A stretch of DNA of 64,000 bases from Acanthosepion lycidas (lineage: Eukaryota; Mollusca; Cephalopoda; Sepiida; Sepiidae). Each line of letters begins with the position of its first letter. Within the stretch, counting starts at the first letter, position 1. The DNA lies in the NCBI GenBank assembly GCA_963932145.1, contig OZ010616.1, positions 55,972,621 through 56,036,620 on the forward strand, given 5' to 3'. Position numbers and translations under genes: made by a program. The notes under the pieces were generated by a model. The model searched no databases and had not been told where the DNA came from. It was given only the letters and a program-made list of their open reading frames with translations. Shown here piece by piece: positions 20,990 through 31,640 of the stretch.

Positions 20990-21520
20990 AAGACCCGACC
21001 CCGTAAAAAACGGAGAATTTTTTCGTTAAATTCGGACTCGTGCCATATCTAACCGCGTGGGGCGGTTGGCAAATATCCTAGCTGAAATCTTTGGACAGAG
21101 AGGAACACAGACGAGGCTATGCCGAATGACAGAGTCGCGTCTGGGGTGGTAGACCAAACCTACCACATTTTTTACGGGGTCTACAGGGATTTTTTCCCTG
21201 AATCTACGCGCTCGGATACCCCACGTTAAATTCGGCCTTGTGCTACATCCGACCGCGTGGGACGGTTAGCAAATATATACTAGGTGAACGCTTTTTTCAG
21301 CCGTGCTGGTCGAACTCTCAGCCTCTGAACAGAGAGGAAGCTGGACGAGGCTATGCCGAAGGGCAGTGTCTCGTTCAGGGAGGTAAACCGACCCGATACC
21401 GTTTATACGGGGTCTACGGGGATTTTTTGGCCGAGCCTACAGGCCACATTAAATTCGGCCTTGTGCCCCACGCAGTCACATGTGACACAAGGCTGAATTG
21501 CTAGATACCTTCTAGATGAG
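20990..21520 (+). repeat. GC-rich structured tandem repeat, about three units
   Basis: Units end at TGGCAAATAT (about 21076), TAGCAAATAT (about 21275) and about 21512. Units 2 and 3 keep the GACGAGGCT hairpin (21109-21142 and 21343-21376) with base changes on both sides of the stem. ACGGGGTCTAC and TTAAATTCGGCCTTGTG are shared. Confidence 0.65.
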
Positions 21521-21524
21521 ATCT

Positions 21525-21890
21525 GTTGAGTACGACTCAGATTAACGCAAGAACTACCGACCTTCCAATAGTAGCACTCACTACTGGATTGACTTGCGAC
21601 GACATAACTGTTACCTTTATTCTTATTGTACTGGTTTTTACAATAAAACTTTACTTATTTTATCCACCTTGTTTTTCAAGTACAGTGTAACCCGGATATA
21701 AGAGAGTTGTCGGGACCGGAGACGAAGTTTCTCTTATATCCGGGTTTGGTCTAATTTATATACATTAACACAGGCTCTAATTTGGGACCAGATAAAATCT
21801 CTCTTATACCCGAGTTTCTCTTATATCTGGGTCTCTTATATCCGGGTTACACTGTATATATTCTTATTAGCAAGGAATATAACACTTATT
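21525..21890 (+). repeat. LTR-like repeat, copy 2 (interrupted by a MITE)
   Basis: TGTTGAGTACGACTCAG start, AATAAAAC near 21640, then after TTTTTCAAGTA the pogo-like MITE, then TATATTCTTATTAGCAAGG. Matches 19441-19665 on both sides of the MITE. Confidence 0.65.
21683..21854. mobile_element. 172-bp pogo/Tigger-like MITE
   Basis: Terminal inverted repeats CAGTGTAACCCGGATATAAG and its complement ending GGTTACACTG. TA duplicated on both sides (21681-21682 and 21855-21856). CAGT...ACTG ends with a TA target are typical of pogo/Tigger elements. Internal CTCTTATATCCGGG copies repeat. No transposase is encoded. The paralogous empty site at 19441-19665 fixes the borders exactly. Confidence 0.88.
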
Positions 21891-21894
21891 GCCC

Positions 21895-22240
21895 TACGAA
21901 ACCTTATGACAACTGGACTCAACTACAGGTTTGATTAGGAAGGCATAACGTTGAAAATAACTAGAAGAATTATCATATTTTTCAATAATATTAAGAGAAT
22001 AAATAATAAATATTAAGAGTGTTGATAAAGACAAAGTTAAAGATTTAGTGTACAGAAAATTACTGAATACTTCCAGATAGGGAGAGAAACAAGATGTCTG
22101 CCGTTTAAACATACGAAAGACACAATAAAATACAATTGCTCTTTTATTTTATATTCTTTGTTTATCCTATCCCGGGATATAACAGTTTACATTCCTTAAA
22201 ATTGTATAATTTTTTAAATATTAAAGAGAAACTCTTAATA
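21895..22240. other. Gene-free stretch
   Basis: AT-rich, no recognised content. Confidence 0.4.
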
Positions 22241-22249
22241 TCATTGTTC

Positions 22250-22850
22250 TTGTTATAGATACGAGTGGCAGTATAGAGGCCAGAGAGCTCCAGCCAATCT
22301 GCTGCTATCAGACTTGCAGACAGGATTTGTGCATCAAGCTCTGCTGGTGACCTTCTTTCCATGTGTCCTGTCCTTTCAGGAGGTAGGTAATCATGACTCT
22401 CCACCTTCTTCTGTCCTTTCTCAACAAGTTCCTCCCCATGTCATGCGTTGTTTTCTCTTGTCTCTCTCTTTCCCTCTATTCGATCCATGAGTATCAGATT
22501 CTCCAGGCCCTCCTTCCTCATTATGTTCCCACGAAACTTCAGCTGCCTCTTCCTGATGTTAAATATAAGCCTCCTCTTTGTTTGCATCCTCTCTAAGACC
22601 TTATTGCTGCTCATACGCTCAGTCCATATCCTCAGCATCCTTCTGTAGAATCGCATCTCCGTCACCTCGAATCTCTTCTTCATCTTTGAGGAAATCGTCC
22701 AACATTGGCTGCCGTAAAGAAGGACAGATGTCACGTAACTGCTCAGTATTCTTTTCTTTGTTACCAAAGAAATCCTCCTGTCTCGCAATACTCTGCCCAG
22801 CTTTTGGAATGCATCTCTGTGTCGCATTTACCGCCCTCTGTTAGAACGCT
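22250..22850 (-). pseudogene. LINE ORF2 C-terminus, antisense
   Basis: The minus frame 22827-22441 reads FQKLGRVLRDRRISLVTKKR, SSYVTSVLLYGSQCWTI, FEVTEMRFYRRMLRIWTERM and RQLKFRGNIMRKEGLENLIL. This is the post-RT region of a common animal LINE type. It continues after a frame change to about 22258 (GHMERRSPAELDAQI). A different family from the ones at 13728 and 15300. Upstream RT is absent. Confidence 0.78.
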
Positions 22851-22854
22851 TCCC

Positions 22855-23185
22855 ATATATTTAAACTTCCGAGTCTGCTTGATTCTAGTGTTCCCAACCT
22901 GCAAATCGCATTTCGGGCTCATCCTTGTAGCCGCTAATGCTAAATCCCGATAGGGTTTCCAATTGTCTCAGAATTGCCTCGCTGTGTAGGTTGAACAGGT
23001 CGGATGAGAAGACTCATCCTTGCCTTATGCCCCTTTACCTAATGTCTCTATACTTCAAGTATACAAAACTTTAATAATTAATTCTAAGCCGAAATGTTGC
23101 CACAAAGACACTGGCGTTTTCTGCTACATATGTGGTGAATATAGGATAAGAGAGTATAGTTTAGTTACAGTGTTCGAGATTTCAC
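22855..23185. other. LINE-adjacent sequence without clear content
   Basis: Possibly further degraded LINE sequence (22855-23000). Nothing certain. Confidence 0.3.
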
Positions 23186-23938
23186 TAGAATCTTACTTTA
23201 GTATCTGTCTATATTTCTGAGATGATGTATTATGTACATTATTTACATTATTCGGACTATTGTCCTCATCATTCTCGCCATATTTATTACAACGTTTCAG
23301 CCCTTTCAGTATCTGTCTATATTTCTGAGATGAGGTATTATGTACATTATTTACATTATTCGGACTATTGCTATATTTATTACAATGTTTCGGTCGTTGT
23401 ACACTCCGGCCTTCTTCAGGTGATTGGAATGTCGAACTGAACCCTTTATTTCGCTCAGTGGGGTAGACTGTTCTAGTTCCACGTGCCATGTTTTTAATGG
23501 ATATCAGTTATCAGTTATCTCCTGTTAATTTCCTTCTTCAAGTTCTCCACAGGGTATTGAACTCACGCTCTTTGGGTCCTGTCACTGGATTTAACTAACG
23601 CATTTATCCACTGTGCCATGTGTCCTTGAGGACATCTGTGTATGAATTTCTGGGTATTATAAACCTAATGTCTTCAGTAACCATTTTTTACGAGTGCTCA
23701 TATTACAATTTTTGCTGTTATTATCGCTTTTCTCTGGCACTCCTTATTACTGGTTCCCATATTGTATTCATTTCTATGCTTGGTCGGCTCAGGAGATATT
23801 TGTGGCCTAGCATATGTGCTGATTCCTTAAGTTTACGAATTTTCCAATGGTGTTCTTTGTCTATGATCTCTGATCCCACAGAGGGCGGTGATCTCACTTC
23901 TCTCTCCATAATAGTCCGAATAATGTAAATAATGCAAT
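23186..23938 (-). pseudogene. Penelope-like element 2, second copy (3' part)
   Basis: Matches 12190-12790 closely: CTTTGGGTCCTGTCACTGGA, the endonuclease residues SEIIDKEHHWKIRKLKESAH (minus, 23840-23880) and the CCGGCCTTCTTCAGGTG hammerhead-like segment (23387-23419). A segment of about 105 bp at its 3' end is duplicated (23190-23300 and 23303-23380). ATTATTTACATTATTCGGAC at the left recurs inverted at 23912-23935. The element fragment is therefore flanked by inverted pLTR pieces. Confidence 0.8.
23387..23419 (-). ncRNA. Degenerate hammerhead-like core, second Penelope copy
   Basis: CTGAAGA, A, GGCCG...CGACC, GAAAC. Four of five stem II pairs remain. Confidence 0.35.
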
Positions 23939-23944
23939 CTTACT

Positions 23945-24240
23945 TTGGTATGAAGGTTGCGGGTCAAGATAAAGTCATGAGATCCTCACAAGTTTGTAAG
24001 AATTGTACTAAAACTCTTCGCTTGTGGACCCAAGGTAAAGTCAAGTCAATGAAGTTTGGAATGCCAATGGTGTAGCGAGAGCCCAAAAATTGTCATGACG
24101 ATTGCTACTTCTGTATAGTGGACATGTCAGGATGAAACCACCAAAAGAATAGTTCGTGGCACTATCCTGATACTGAATCTAAAAGACGGCCAGTTCAACA
24201 TTGTAGTAGTGTTCCCGTTCCAGTTTTTACTTCTTGCTTG
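23945..24240 (+). pseudogene. Unknown multicopy family, N-terminal part
   Basis: The translation gives KVMRSSQVCKNCTKTLRLW, then FGMPMVWREPKNCHDDCYFC and SKRRPVQHC...VPVPVF. I recognise the order of these blocks (C..C...LRxW, GxPMVWREPxNHxDDCYFC, RPVPH) from a large family of uncharacterised proteins that is multicopy in arthropod, cnidarian and mollusc genomes. I know of no established function. The CxxC, DDCYFC and histidine residues suggest metal binding. Two SINEs follow at 24240-24800, and the rest of the protein resumes at 24850, so this is one gene copy split by insertions. Confidence 0.65.
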
Positions 24241-24490
24241 ATATCGACCAAGATGAATATGAATATTGCAAATAATACCCTTGGAAAATGTATGAATCCT
24301 CCTCTTCTGCCTCCAGCTATGGGTAAATTGCAGGTCAGACCTTGGATGGCAACTGGCCTACTGCAGAAAGAAATGACAACCTACTGCAGTGAAAAATCTA
24401 CCTTGTCAGCCATGTATCGAAAGATACATGATCGTTTAAGCGTGTATCACGCATGGCACATAACTGACTGACATCAGTCAAGGGAGGTAA
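24240..24490 (+). repeat. SINE, partial copy
   Basis: ATACCCTTGGAAAATGTATG, CCAGCTATGGGTAAAT, CTTGGATGGCAACTGG, then CAACCTACTGCAG and GATACATGATCG. Matches the copy at 24540-24800 throughout; lacks the tRNA-like head. Confidence 0.75.
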
Positions 24491-24539
24491 GCAATGTTGC
24501 CATTTTCTGTTATTTTTTATTGATAAATAATATTCCTAA

Positions 24540-24800
24540 AGAGCGGCTTACATTGAGGAATTGGAGAGCCGAGTTCCAACTCCAGTCAAATCCATTACAT
24601 TCATTTACGTGCTAATACCCTTGGGAAAGGTATGAATCCTATTTTTCTCCCTCCAGCTATGGGTAAATAGCAGGACAGGCCGGGTTCTATAGTCTTGGAT
24701 GGCAACTGGTCTACCGCAGAAAGAAATGGCAACCTACTGCGGGAAAAAAATCTCGAAAGATACATGATCGCCTAAGTGTGTATCACGTTTGACAAATAAC
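24540..24800 (+). repeat. SINE with tRNA-Arg-like head
   Basis: AGCGGCTTACATTGAGGAAT and B-box-like GAGTTCCAACTCC, followed by the same body as 24240-24490. The head also matches 32900-32960, but the distal body differs from that SINE after CAACTGGTCTA, so two subfamilies share the head. Confidence 0.75.
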
Positions 24801-24844
24801 TGAAAAGTGGATGAAGCTTCAGGCAGAAGCAATAATAGCAGTAA

Positions 24845-25990
24845 TAGTATTTATCATTCATATTTGAGAGATTTTCAGACTGCAAAAGTGAAGCTTTTCC
24901 CACAAGGAGAGCTAAATGAATTAGAGATCTAGCTTTGTCAAAAGGTGCAGAGTTGATTTGGGGCTCGTATTTCAGTGGGCATCTGGTTCTTGACTCTGAA
25001 GCTAAGGTAACATTTTGCCGACGAAGCAACTTGTTTGCTACTTTAGTGAAGACGACGACTTTGTGTTTTGCAGCAACATCCAAGGTCTTCTTTTAACAAT
25101 GAGACTGCCTAAGTACAATCCAGCTGAGTGGTGTTTATTTATTGATAGCATTAATATAGTTTGAAACGTGTATTTTCTTGCACAATGTTGGCAAGTTTCT
25201 TTGTATCGCTTTTGACCATTAAGTGATCTTGAAGAATCACTACATGAGTGTAAACATTGTTCTACAAAAATTGTGCTATGATGAACATAAAAAGGATGAT
25301 ATGTGTGGATTTTAAAATGGTTAACTTTTTCTTAGAATAACAAGGAGAACTAAAGATCAGCTCTGGGAAAAGAAGTATTGACCTATTCCTGTCCACAGTA
25401 CATATAAATTTGAGCCTAATGAAACAATTCGTCAAGGCATTAAATCATGATGGCACATGTTTCAATTATATCTGCTCAGAATTTCCTCATCTGAATAATG
25501 AGAAACAGAAGGCGGTAATTTTGATGAGGCGCAAGAAAACTGATTGACGATCAAAATTTTATCTCCCACATAAGTGAGACTAAGACTTGCTACGTTTACT
25601 TATTTAGTCACAGCTGTGGATTAGGCTTCCTGAGCAAAAAGAAAGTGGGTAATTACCAGGAACTAGTGATACTAAAAACTTCTGAGCTCTTGGAACAAAA
25701 ATGAATAACAGAATCCACTATCTGTTAGTCATTTAGACAGATTCCATGAAAACGTTGATGATGTAAGCGAGAAACAAGGAGAACCTTTCCACCAACACAT
25801 CAAGACTATGGAGGAGCGGTAACAAGTCTGATGGAATGTCTTCATGATGGCTGATTACTCCTGGAGCTTTATTCATGATTTCACTCAGAAAACTCACAGA
25901 AGGAAGTCATATAAGAGATGCTTCCTTCAGATGAAGTAAAATGCAATGATCGGGACAGTTTGTGATATTGAGCTTGTAAGATTATGTTGA
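24845..25990 (+). pseudogene. Unknown multicopy family, central and C-terminal parts
   Basis: Blocks in order: IRDLALSKGAELI, KVTFCRRSN, then FVFCSNIQGLLLTM and LPKYNPAEWCLFIDSINI (24985-25155), MKQFVKALNHDGTCFNYI (25420-25475), SHLDRFHENVDDVSEKQGEP (25725-25790), FHQHIKTMEER, and MMADYSWSF with KTHRRKSYKR near the end (25845-25925). Many stops and shifts separate them and internal segments are missing. It completes the N-terminal part at 23945-24240. Full members are roughly 500-600 residues as far as I recall. Possibly a transposon-borne protein, but this is inference. Confidence 0.68.
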
Positions 25991-27100
25991 ACAGCTTAAA
26001 TTAAATATTTAGCGAGTTTACTTTTGGTGTGAAAATTTAATTGGAAATCATATTTTTATCATATAAATTTTCATTAATTTCTTGTAATAAGGAAACTACT
26101 GGAAAACGTTCTGGCTCTTCTTTGTTCATTGATAAAATTATAGCATGCTGTAAGTAAATATCACAGTTTAATTATTCATATACATAAATAAATAAAATAA
26201 AAGTGATACATTTATTCAACATTGATTATGCTGTGGAGTAAATACGACACTCCCGCTAACACAAATGAACTAGGCAAGACGCTTTAAATAAAGAACTCAA
26301 AGTGTGTCGAAGTTCGTTGGAGTCAGTCGGGAAGAATTCTGATGACGTCACGGCGAGTATCCTAAGCAAGACATATTATTACCCCTAGGAGTGAGTTATA
26401 ACTGAATAACAATTAATTGCCCAAATAGCATAATAAGAGTGATTTGTTGAAATATTCATACACCAGTAACACAGTAATCCAATCAGTATTTAATTAGTAT
26501 TATTGTGTACAGATTCGCAGACACGAAAAACGCATTCCAGCAGTATCTTAAAAACCAGAGACAATTAGACAAAACCTATTTTCTCCTCGAATTCAGCGAT
26601 CCCAATATATCCCAGAAAGAGTCTCACCTAATATGCCAAAAATATTTTGTTGGCCAATGTTATAATATTGAAAATAAAGACGATGTTTATCGATTTATAT
26701 GAAGTTCGATAATGAAAATTGTTCTAATTTAGAAGTTTTAAATTTTGTATATAAGGGATCGCAATTACTTTGTCAATCTCCTAAAACTTCCGACTGGATC
26801 CCAAAAAGCTTTCTGTATGTTTGGTAATTCAATTTATTTCATTGTATGTTAGCGATTCTGATCATTACTACCCTAGTGAACATGTGAAAGCTTGTGTGTA
26901 CATGTATATATTAGGACTTATAACGTAAACACGCTTTTATATATATATATCTATGTGTGAATGAATAAAGGTATAAAAACCACGGAAAAATTAATTTTTA
27001 ATTAGACTGTATGATAAATTGATAAGTTGCTTGACACTGCTCTGTATCAATACGTGTCATAAGACGATAAAACTGTTAATAATAGGAATCGTGCGATTCA
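25991..27100. other. Gene-free stretch
   Basis: AT-rich. Includes a palindromic TGACGTCA at about 26342 and a 65-codon open frame at 26505-26702 that I cannot assign. Confidence 0.4.
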
Positions 27101-27104
27101 CTGG

Positions 27105-27400
27105 TTTTACTGGAGACGCGATTTAAACCGAGGGCTGGAGCGAGGAGAGAATAAATGAGGGCTTACCGCCGGCATGAAACGGGAGCTTGCCGCCAGCATG
27201 AAACGTACTCGAAGGAAAGAAAAACAACTCAGCGTCATCGGAGGAAAGCGTCTACACATGCATTGGTTGTAATCGAGACTGTGCCACACCTGTGTGGGCT
27301 TGTATAGCCATAATAGATGCCGCCATCTGCAGCTGATGCATAGCTTTTGGGGCGTAGATCCATAGCCTCTTGAAACCAACGGATGCCACAGCACACAATA
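27105..27400 (+). pseudogene. LINE C-terminal zinc-finger remnant
   Basis: The plus translation near 27230-27330 gives ALVVIET or, one frame over, HMHW..SRLCHTCVGLYSHN. This resembles the terminal HxCxxCxRDCxSRIGLYSH finger of LINE proteins. The preceding basic linker is also LINE-like. Frames alternate, so it is a relic. Confidence 0.45.
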
Positions 27401-27439
27401 GGAATCAGTAACAAATTAAGATAGTTTACTCTTTTAATC

Positions 27440-28425
27440 TTGTTACATACCATCTATATGTTCTTGGAGGAATCAAAGAAGCATTCACTGTGTCTACGTT
27501 GTCTTTCATTTGGCCACAAAAAGCTTAGTCATTGGTCTCATCACCTAACCAATACGTCCGTGCACCATTTAGTTGCCTACTCTATATTACGGTCTTTGAA
27601 TTCAGGGTGCAACGTATATAATTACTTTAAAATTTCTCAGATATTGAATTGCCTTTACTTACAAAAGAAAAAACAAACAATACGCGTGATCACAGGAACG
27701 TTTAAACAAAATTTAAATTGGACAGGTTTGACATGCAAGTTACCAAAGTCCTAACCCACTGGTTGTTTTAACCACTGTGTATTACCATAATATATCTAAA
27801 AAAGGAAACTGTCACTCGTTGTTTCAAAATATATTTTTAAAAGTCTATATTTGTTGAAAACAAAACTCAAAAGCCTGTTTTCGACAAACAAAAGAAAGCT
27901 TTATTCAGATATTCAGAAATTTTTAACGTTTGGGGATATCCAGATTCTATTATTTCTAATTCAGACAATTGGTTACACATTTCAAGTGAAATGTTTCGTG
28001 GCAAGTAAAGCAGGTTCTGGAAAACCTATATTGACAGCAGGTCAAGACGACAGAAGGCTGGAAATGGCTGCATCGTAACACTGACCGGTAAAGTAATTCA
28101 GAAATTCAAATTATCATCTTCATTCAAGAATAATTTTAAAAATGCTGAATTAATTTTTCATTAATACGTTGCACAAATAAACCATTACTCTCCACAAAGA
28201 ACGTAAAAGTCCGACTAATTTTTTATCACTTTATGATTACCATGATAGTCAATACTTTGGTCGTGTTCTCTGGTGTAATTAATCACTTTTAGCTTACTAC
28301 TGATGACGCAAAATTCTGTCTGTAAAATCAAATGAAAGCTTCTAACTAGAATGCTTTTCTACCATAGTGAAGCATGGAGGATTTAAAATTATGTTATGGA
28401 AGAGATTTCTACATCTAACTTATTG
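27440..28425. other. Gene-free stretch
   Basis: AT-rich. Open frames of 75-104 codons show no conserved motif. Confidence 0.4.
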
Positions 28426-28429
28426 GTGA

Positions 28430-28830
28430 AAGTTCGTACGTACATGTATGTGTGTTTCATGGCGTTTTCCCACAAGTGGGCAAAAACGCGGATCTCTGCA
28501 AGAGATCACATTTTTAAATGTGTCCGCTGAAATGCAAAGGGAAAAAGAAAACGAGGCAAGAAGTCGCCCAGTATTTAAAGTGTAGGGAGAGCGACCCCTA
28601 GTGAACAGTTAGGGAATTAAGGAAGAGCTAACTCCGACAATATAGAGTAGATTTGGGCTGCCTTTTCTTACTTGACTGACTATTGAAAAATCTTTTTCAT
28701 AACACTTAAGAAGCTCGTCATTTTTGTTGTTTTGTTTTTGTTTTTCATTTTAATTTACTTCAAATTTACTACAACTATGATTGGTTAAAAATGTCATATG
28801 ATTTGGTAAAATGTCATTCAATGTCATATG
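28430..28830 (+). mobile_element. Probable 5' UTR of the Tx1-like LINE
   Basis: Two adjacent hairpins, GCGTTTT/AAAACGC around CCCAC-AAG-TGGG (28462-28489) and GATCTCT-GCA-AGAGATC (28491-28507), lie upstream of the LINE coding remnant. Assignment as its 5' region is inference from position. Confidence 0.35.
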
Positions 28831-29029
28831 ACTTGTACTCTTCTACATCCGTGGCATTTTTTTTATTTTTAGTAGCTTCCTCTTGAGCCAACTGAATTAT
28901 TATAAATTGTCTGATTCTATTTTGAACTAAACTCCACAATCGTCTAACTACATTGAATACTTTCGAGGTTCCAATCGATACATTCGTGAGGTCAAAACCT
29001 CGACGGGGTGTACTCTGACGTCGACTGAG

Positions 29030-29720
29030 GATATGTGCCAGGTGTTTCGGCGGCATTTCGAGAATCGGTTTACTAAGGAGCCTGGTCTCAGTGGCAATGA
29101 GTTTCGCAGCTATTTGGCTGACTTTCCTCGGCTTTCGCCGACTGAAGCGGTTAGCTGCGAGGGTGAGATCATGAATGGCGAAGTCTGCTTGGCATTAAAA
29201 ATGGTCAACAGTGGCAAGTCTCCGGGACTTGATGGTTTACCCTATGAATTATACCTGAAGCTGTCGCACATCTTTGTGCCGATTTTGACTGTTGTGTTCA
29301 ACAACTGGTTTCGGCAGGGGTCCATCCCCAGTCGGATCACCAGTGGTTTGGTCACGCTGTTGAAAAGGGGCAAGGATGGAATGCGGGAATTAGATGATTG
29401 CAGGCCATAACTTTGCTAAACACAGAGTTAAAGATTTTCGCCAAGATCCTAGCGGAGCGTTTGTAGTGATTTGCTGAGAGTCTGAGGGGCCGAACAATTC
29501 AGAGCAACCTGCACCTGATCCGCACGATCCTAGAGGGTGAAAAAGACGATGAGTCCGCGCTGATCAATTTGGATCAGTCCAAGATATTTGATAGAGTTGA
29601 TCATCAGTACTTGGCTGCTGTCCTGCAGGCCGACAGGTTCCAATCCGACAAAAGGGTGAACAACAAGCGTTCGATCGCCTCCCTATGGTTCTTGCAAAAA
29701 GGAAGTACAACCAAGCGGTA
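29030..29720 (+). pseudogene. Tx1-like LINE ORF2, RT N-terminal part
   Basis: An open frame from 29033 to 29409 reads LADFPRLSPTEAVSCEGEI, then SGKSPGLDGLPYELYLKLS, FNNWFRQGSIPSRITSGLVT and LKRGKDGMRELDDCRP, the fingers of the reverse transcriptase. Beyond the stop, in shifted frames, LNTELKIFAKILAERL and LINLDQSKIFDRVDHQYL (motif A; DQSKAFDRVDH in the family) are readable to about 29620. The 3' half of the protein is missing here, though similar C-terminal material lies at 30830-31640. Confidence 0.8.
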
Positions 29721-29729
29721 AAGAATAAA

Positions 29730-30625
29730 AGAAAAGACGTAAGAAAAAATGTTAGAAGAAATATATAGTGATATAATTGTTGCTGTTGGGTATAATTTAT
29801 GTTACTGAATATGTCTACTTTTATTTTTTCTTCAATATTCTACATTACTTTAACGAGATCTCGATCTTCATCATTTTAACCCTTCTTTGTAAAGTTAAAA
29901 GTTGCAAGAAAGTTGCAAGAAGCTATAAATAAACACATTTGGTTTCACTACATGTTTTTAGCTACTGGTTATAAACATTAAAAACATGTTGATATATTAA
30001 ATCTAAGGGTATGTTTATATGTATCTTAGAAATTTTATAAGTGGGAATTTTTCTCATTTGAGCCCACAACTCCCTCTTACATGAAGCTCCTCTTAAGTGT
30101 GACATCATTTACTAAGTGGGATACATTTTCATTCCCCTTTGAAGGTGCCACTTATGTGGAGTATACCTGTATGCGTGTCATTATGCAGTTGTAGATGTGA
30201 TTGGAGTTATCTGCCAGATGAGTTCATATGTCATTTCGAGGCCTTTCTCAGAAAGTTTTTGCAGACTCAACAGAGTCATAAAACTCACCTGGCTGACACC
30301 CTGTGTGACTGTCTGGGCAGAGAAGTTGTACATAAAAAGAAAACTATAAAGATCATATAAAATAAAAAATTCTGGAGGAAAAAAGTTAAAACACGTCAAA
30401 TCCATAAAAGACATACAAGTCTGTTAGCTGTTTTTTTTTTGTTTTTGTTTTTTATGGGTTCTTAATTTAATTCTTAATTTAAGCCATTTAAAAGTTCTGA
30501 ATTCATTTTTGAAAAAATTTTAAATATGCGAAAATCAAATTTTTATTTTATACAATTTAATTGTGATTTAGACTACGTACACTTATTTATGTTAAATATA
30601 TACAATTTTGTATCTTTACTAGTTG
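29730..30625. other. Gene-free stretch between LINE parts
   Basis: AT-rich, nothing recognised. Confidence 0.4.
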
Positions 30626-30627
30626 TG

Positions 30628-30695
30628 TATTTTGGCAGCAGTCCCTCTCTAATACATGTTTCATTAAAATGATTGACAAAGTACTTGTTTGTTTT
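30628..30695 (+). repeat. MITE arm related to 47308-47370
   Basis: GGCAGCAGTCCCTCTCTAAT, then ACATGTTTCATTAAAATGAT, GACAAAGTAC. Aligns with the left arm and upstream flank at 47313-47367. No right arm found here. Confidence 0.55.
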
Positions 30696-30799
30696 TTTTA
30701 ATTGGCACACAAAAGATTTCTTTTTTGAATATAATGTTTATGTAAAAATTGCCCAAATGATTATAATAATTTTTATGGGGTGGTCGCAAGCATTAAGTC

Positions 30800-31640
30800 T
30801 GCAAAGAATTCTGTGTCCAGCGTCCGTGTCGGAGGAGGGGGCTAGGAATGCCACACTTAGTGAGTCACTGACACGACTCGAGGTTGGCTTTTCTACGACG
30901 CGTTTTGATTGAGCATTCGATTTTGGCGGATAGTGTTCGGGACGCCTTCCCTAGCCTTGCCATCAGTCCTCCCATCTCCTGGGCTAATCGCCGTCGTAGG
31001 TCCAAGAGATTGTCGAGTTACCTCAGCGAGTGTCGAGCGGCCTTGAGGGTCGTTCTTCGGTTCACTGACCTTTCACGGTCTCGGAGGGCCTTGTAACGTG
31101 AATTAGTGGAGGGGGTCGCAAAGTATCCACTCTGTGGACGGTTCGGCTTGCCGTTGGCCGAGTTGCGCTCTTCTTAATCTTGGGAGCCAGCGGCGAATTA
31201 CTTCAGTAATCCTGAATATTCGCTTAACTGGCGATTGATTTGGAACGTGCTATCTCTGAATGACATGATCTTCAGATAGGGCTGAGCGGATTTTCCTGAT
31301 TGTCATTAGTGTGACCTTGGGTTAGAAGAAACAGTTTCAGACGCCTTCTACCATTGTCCTCAGGTGCGCCCTTTCTGGCACTATGTCGACGAGTTGACGG
31401 CTCGTATCGCTCCCGATATTCTCATCAGGCTCTGGTCGGATTCTTTCAGCATCAGCTGAAGGTGAAGATCAGAACTGATAGAAAGCGTTTGATATCGACA
31501 GATTTCAGCAAAAGGTGGGTGAAAGTAGCGAGCTTGGTTCGTGTAAAAGAGGCTAGTCTTAAGTTCCTTTTTAAGTCCTCTTATTTACAATGGGGCGTCT
31601 TCCTGCGAACCCTCCCCTGGTTAATTTAGACTGTTTTATG
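30800..31640 (+). pseudogene. Tx1-like LINE ORF2 C-terminal domain
   Basis: Readable blocks are LIEHSILADSVRDAFPSLAI, LSSYLSECRAALRVVLRF, NPEYSLNWRLIWNVLSLND (31205-31260), and the Cys/His motif CDLGLEETVSDAFYHCPQVR with PFWHYVDELTARIAP (31310-31415). A C-terminal tail with PFxxxLLFTMGRLPANPP follows. Frame changes at several points. Likely the same LINE family as 29030-29720, separated by insertion or deletion. Confidence 0.75.

Noticed and set aside
26335..26350. TGACGTCA palindrome as a CRE promoter element
   Set aside because: No gene start nearby; an 8-bp match is expected by chance in 64 kb.
26505..26702. 65-codon open frame following a TATA-poor AT-rich region
   Set aside because: No recognisable family or codon evidence. 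Could be a relic but cannot be supported.
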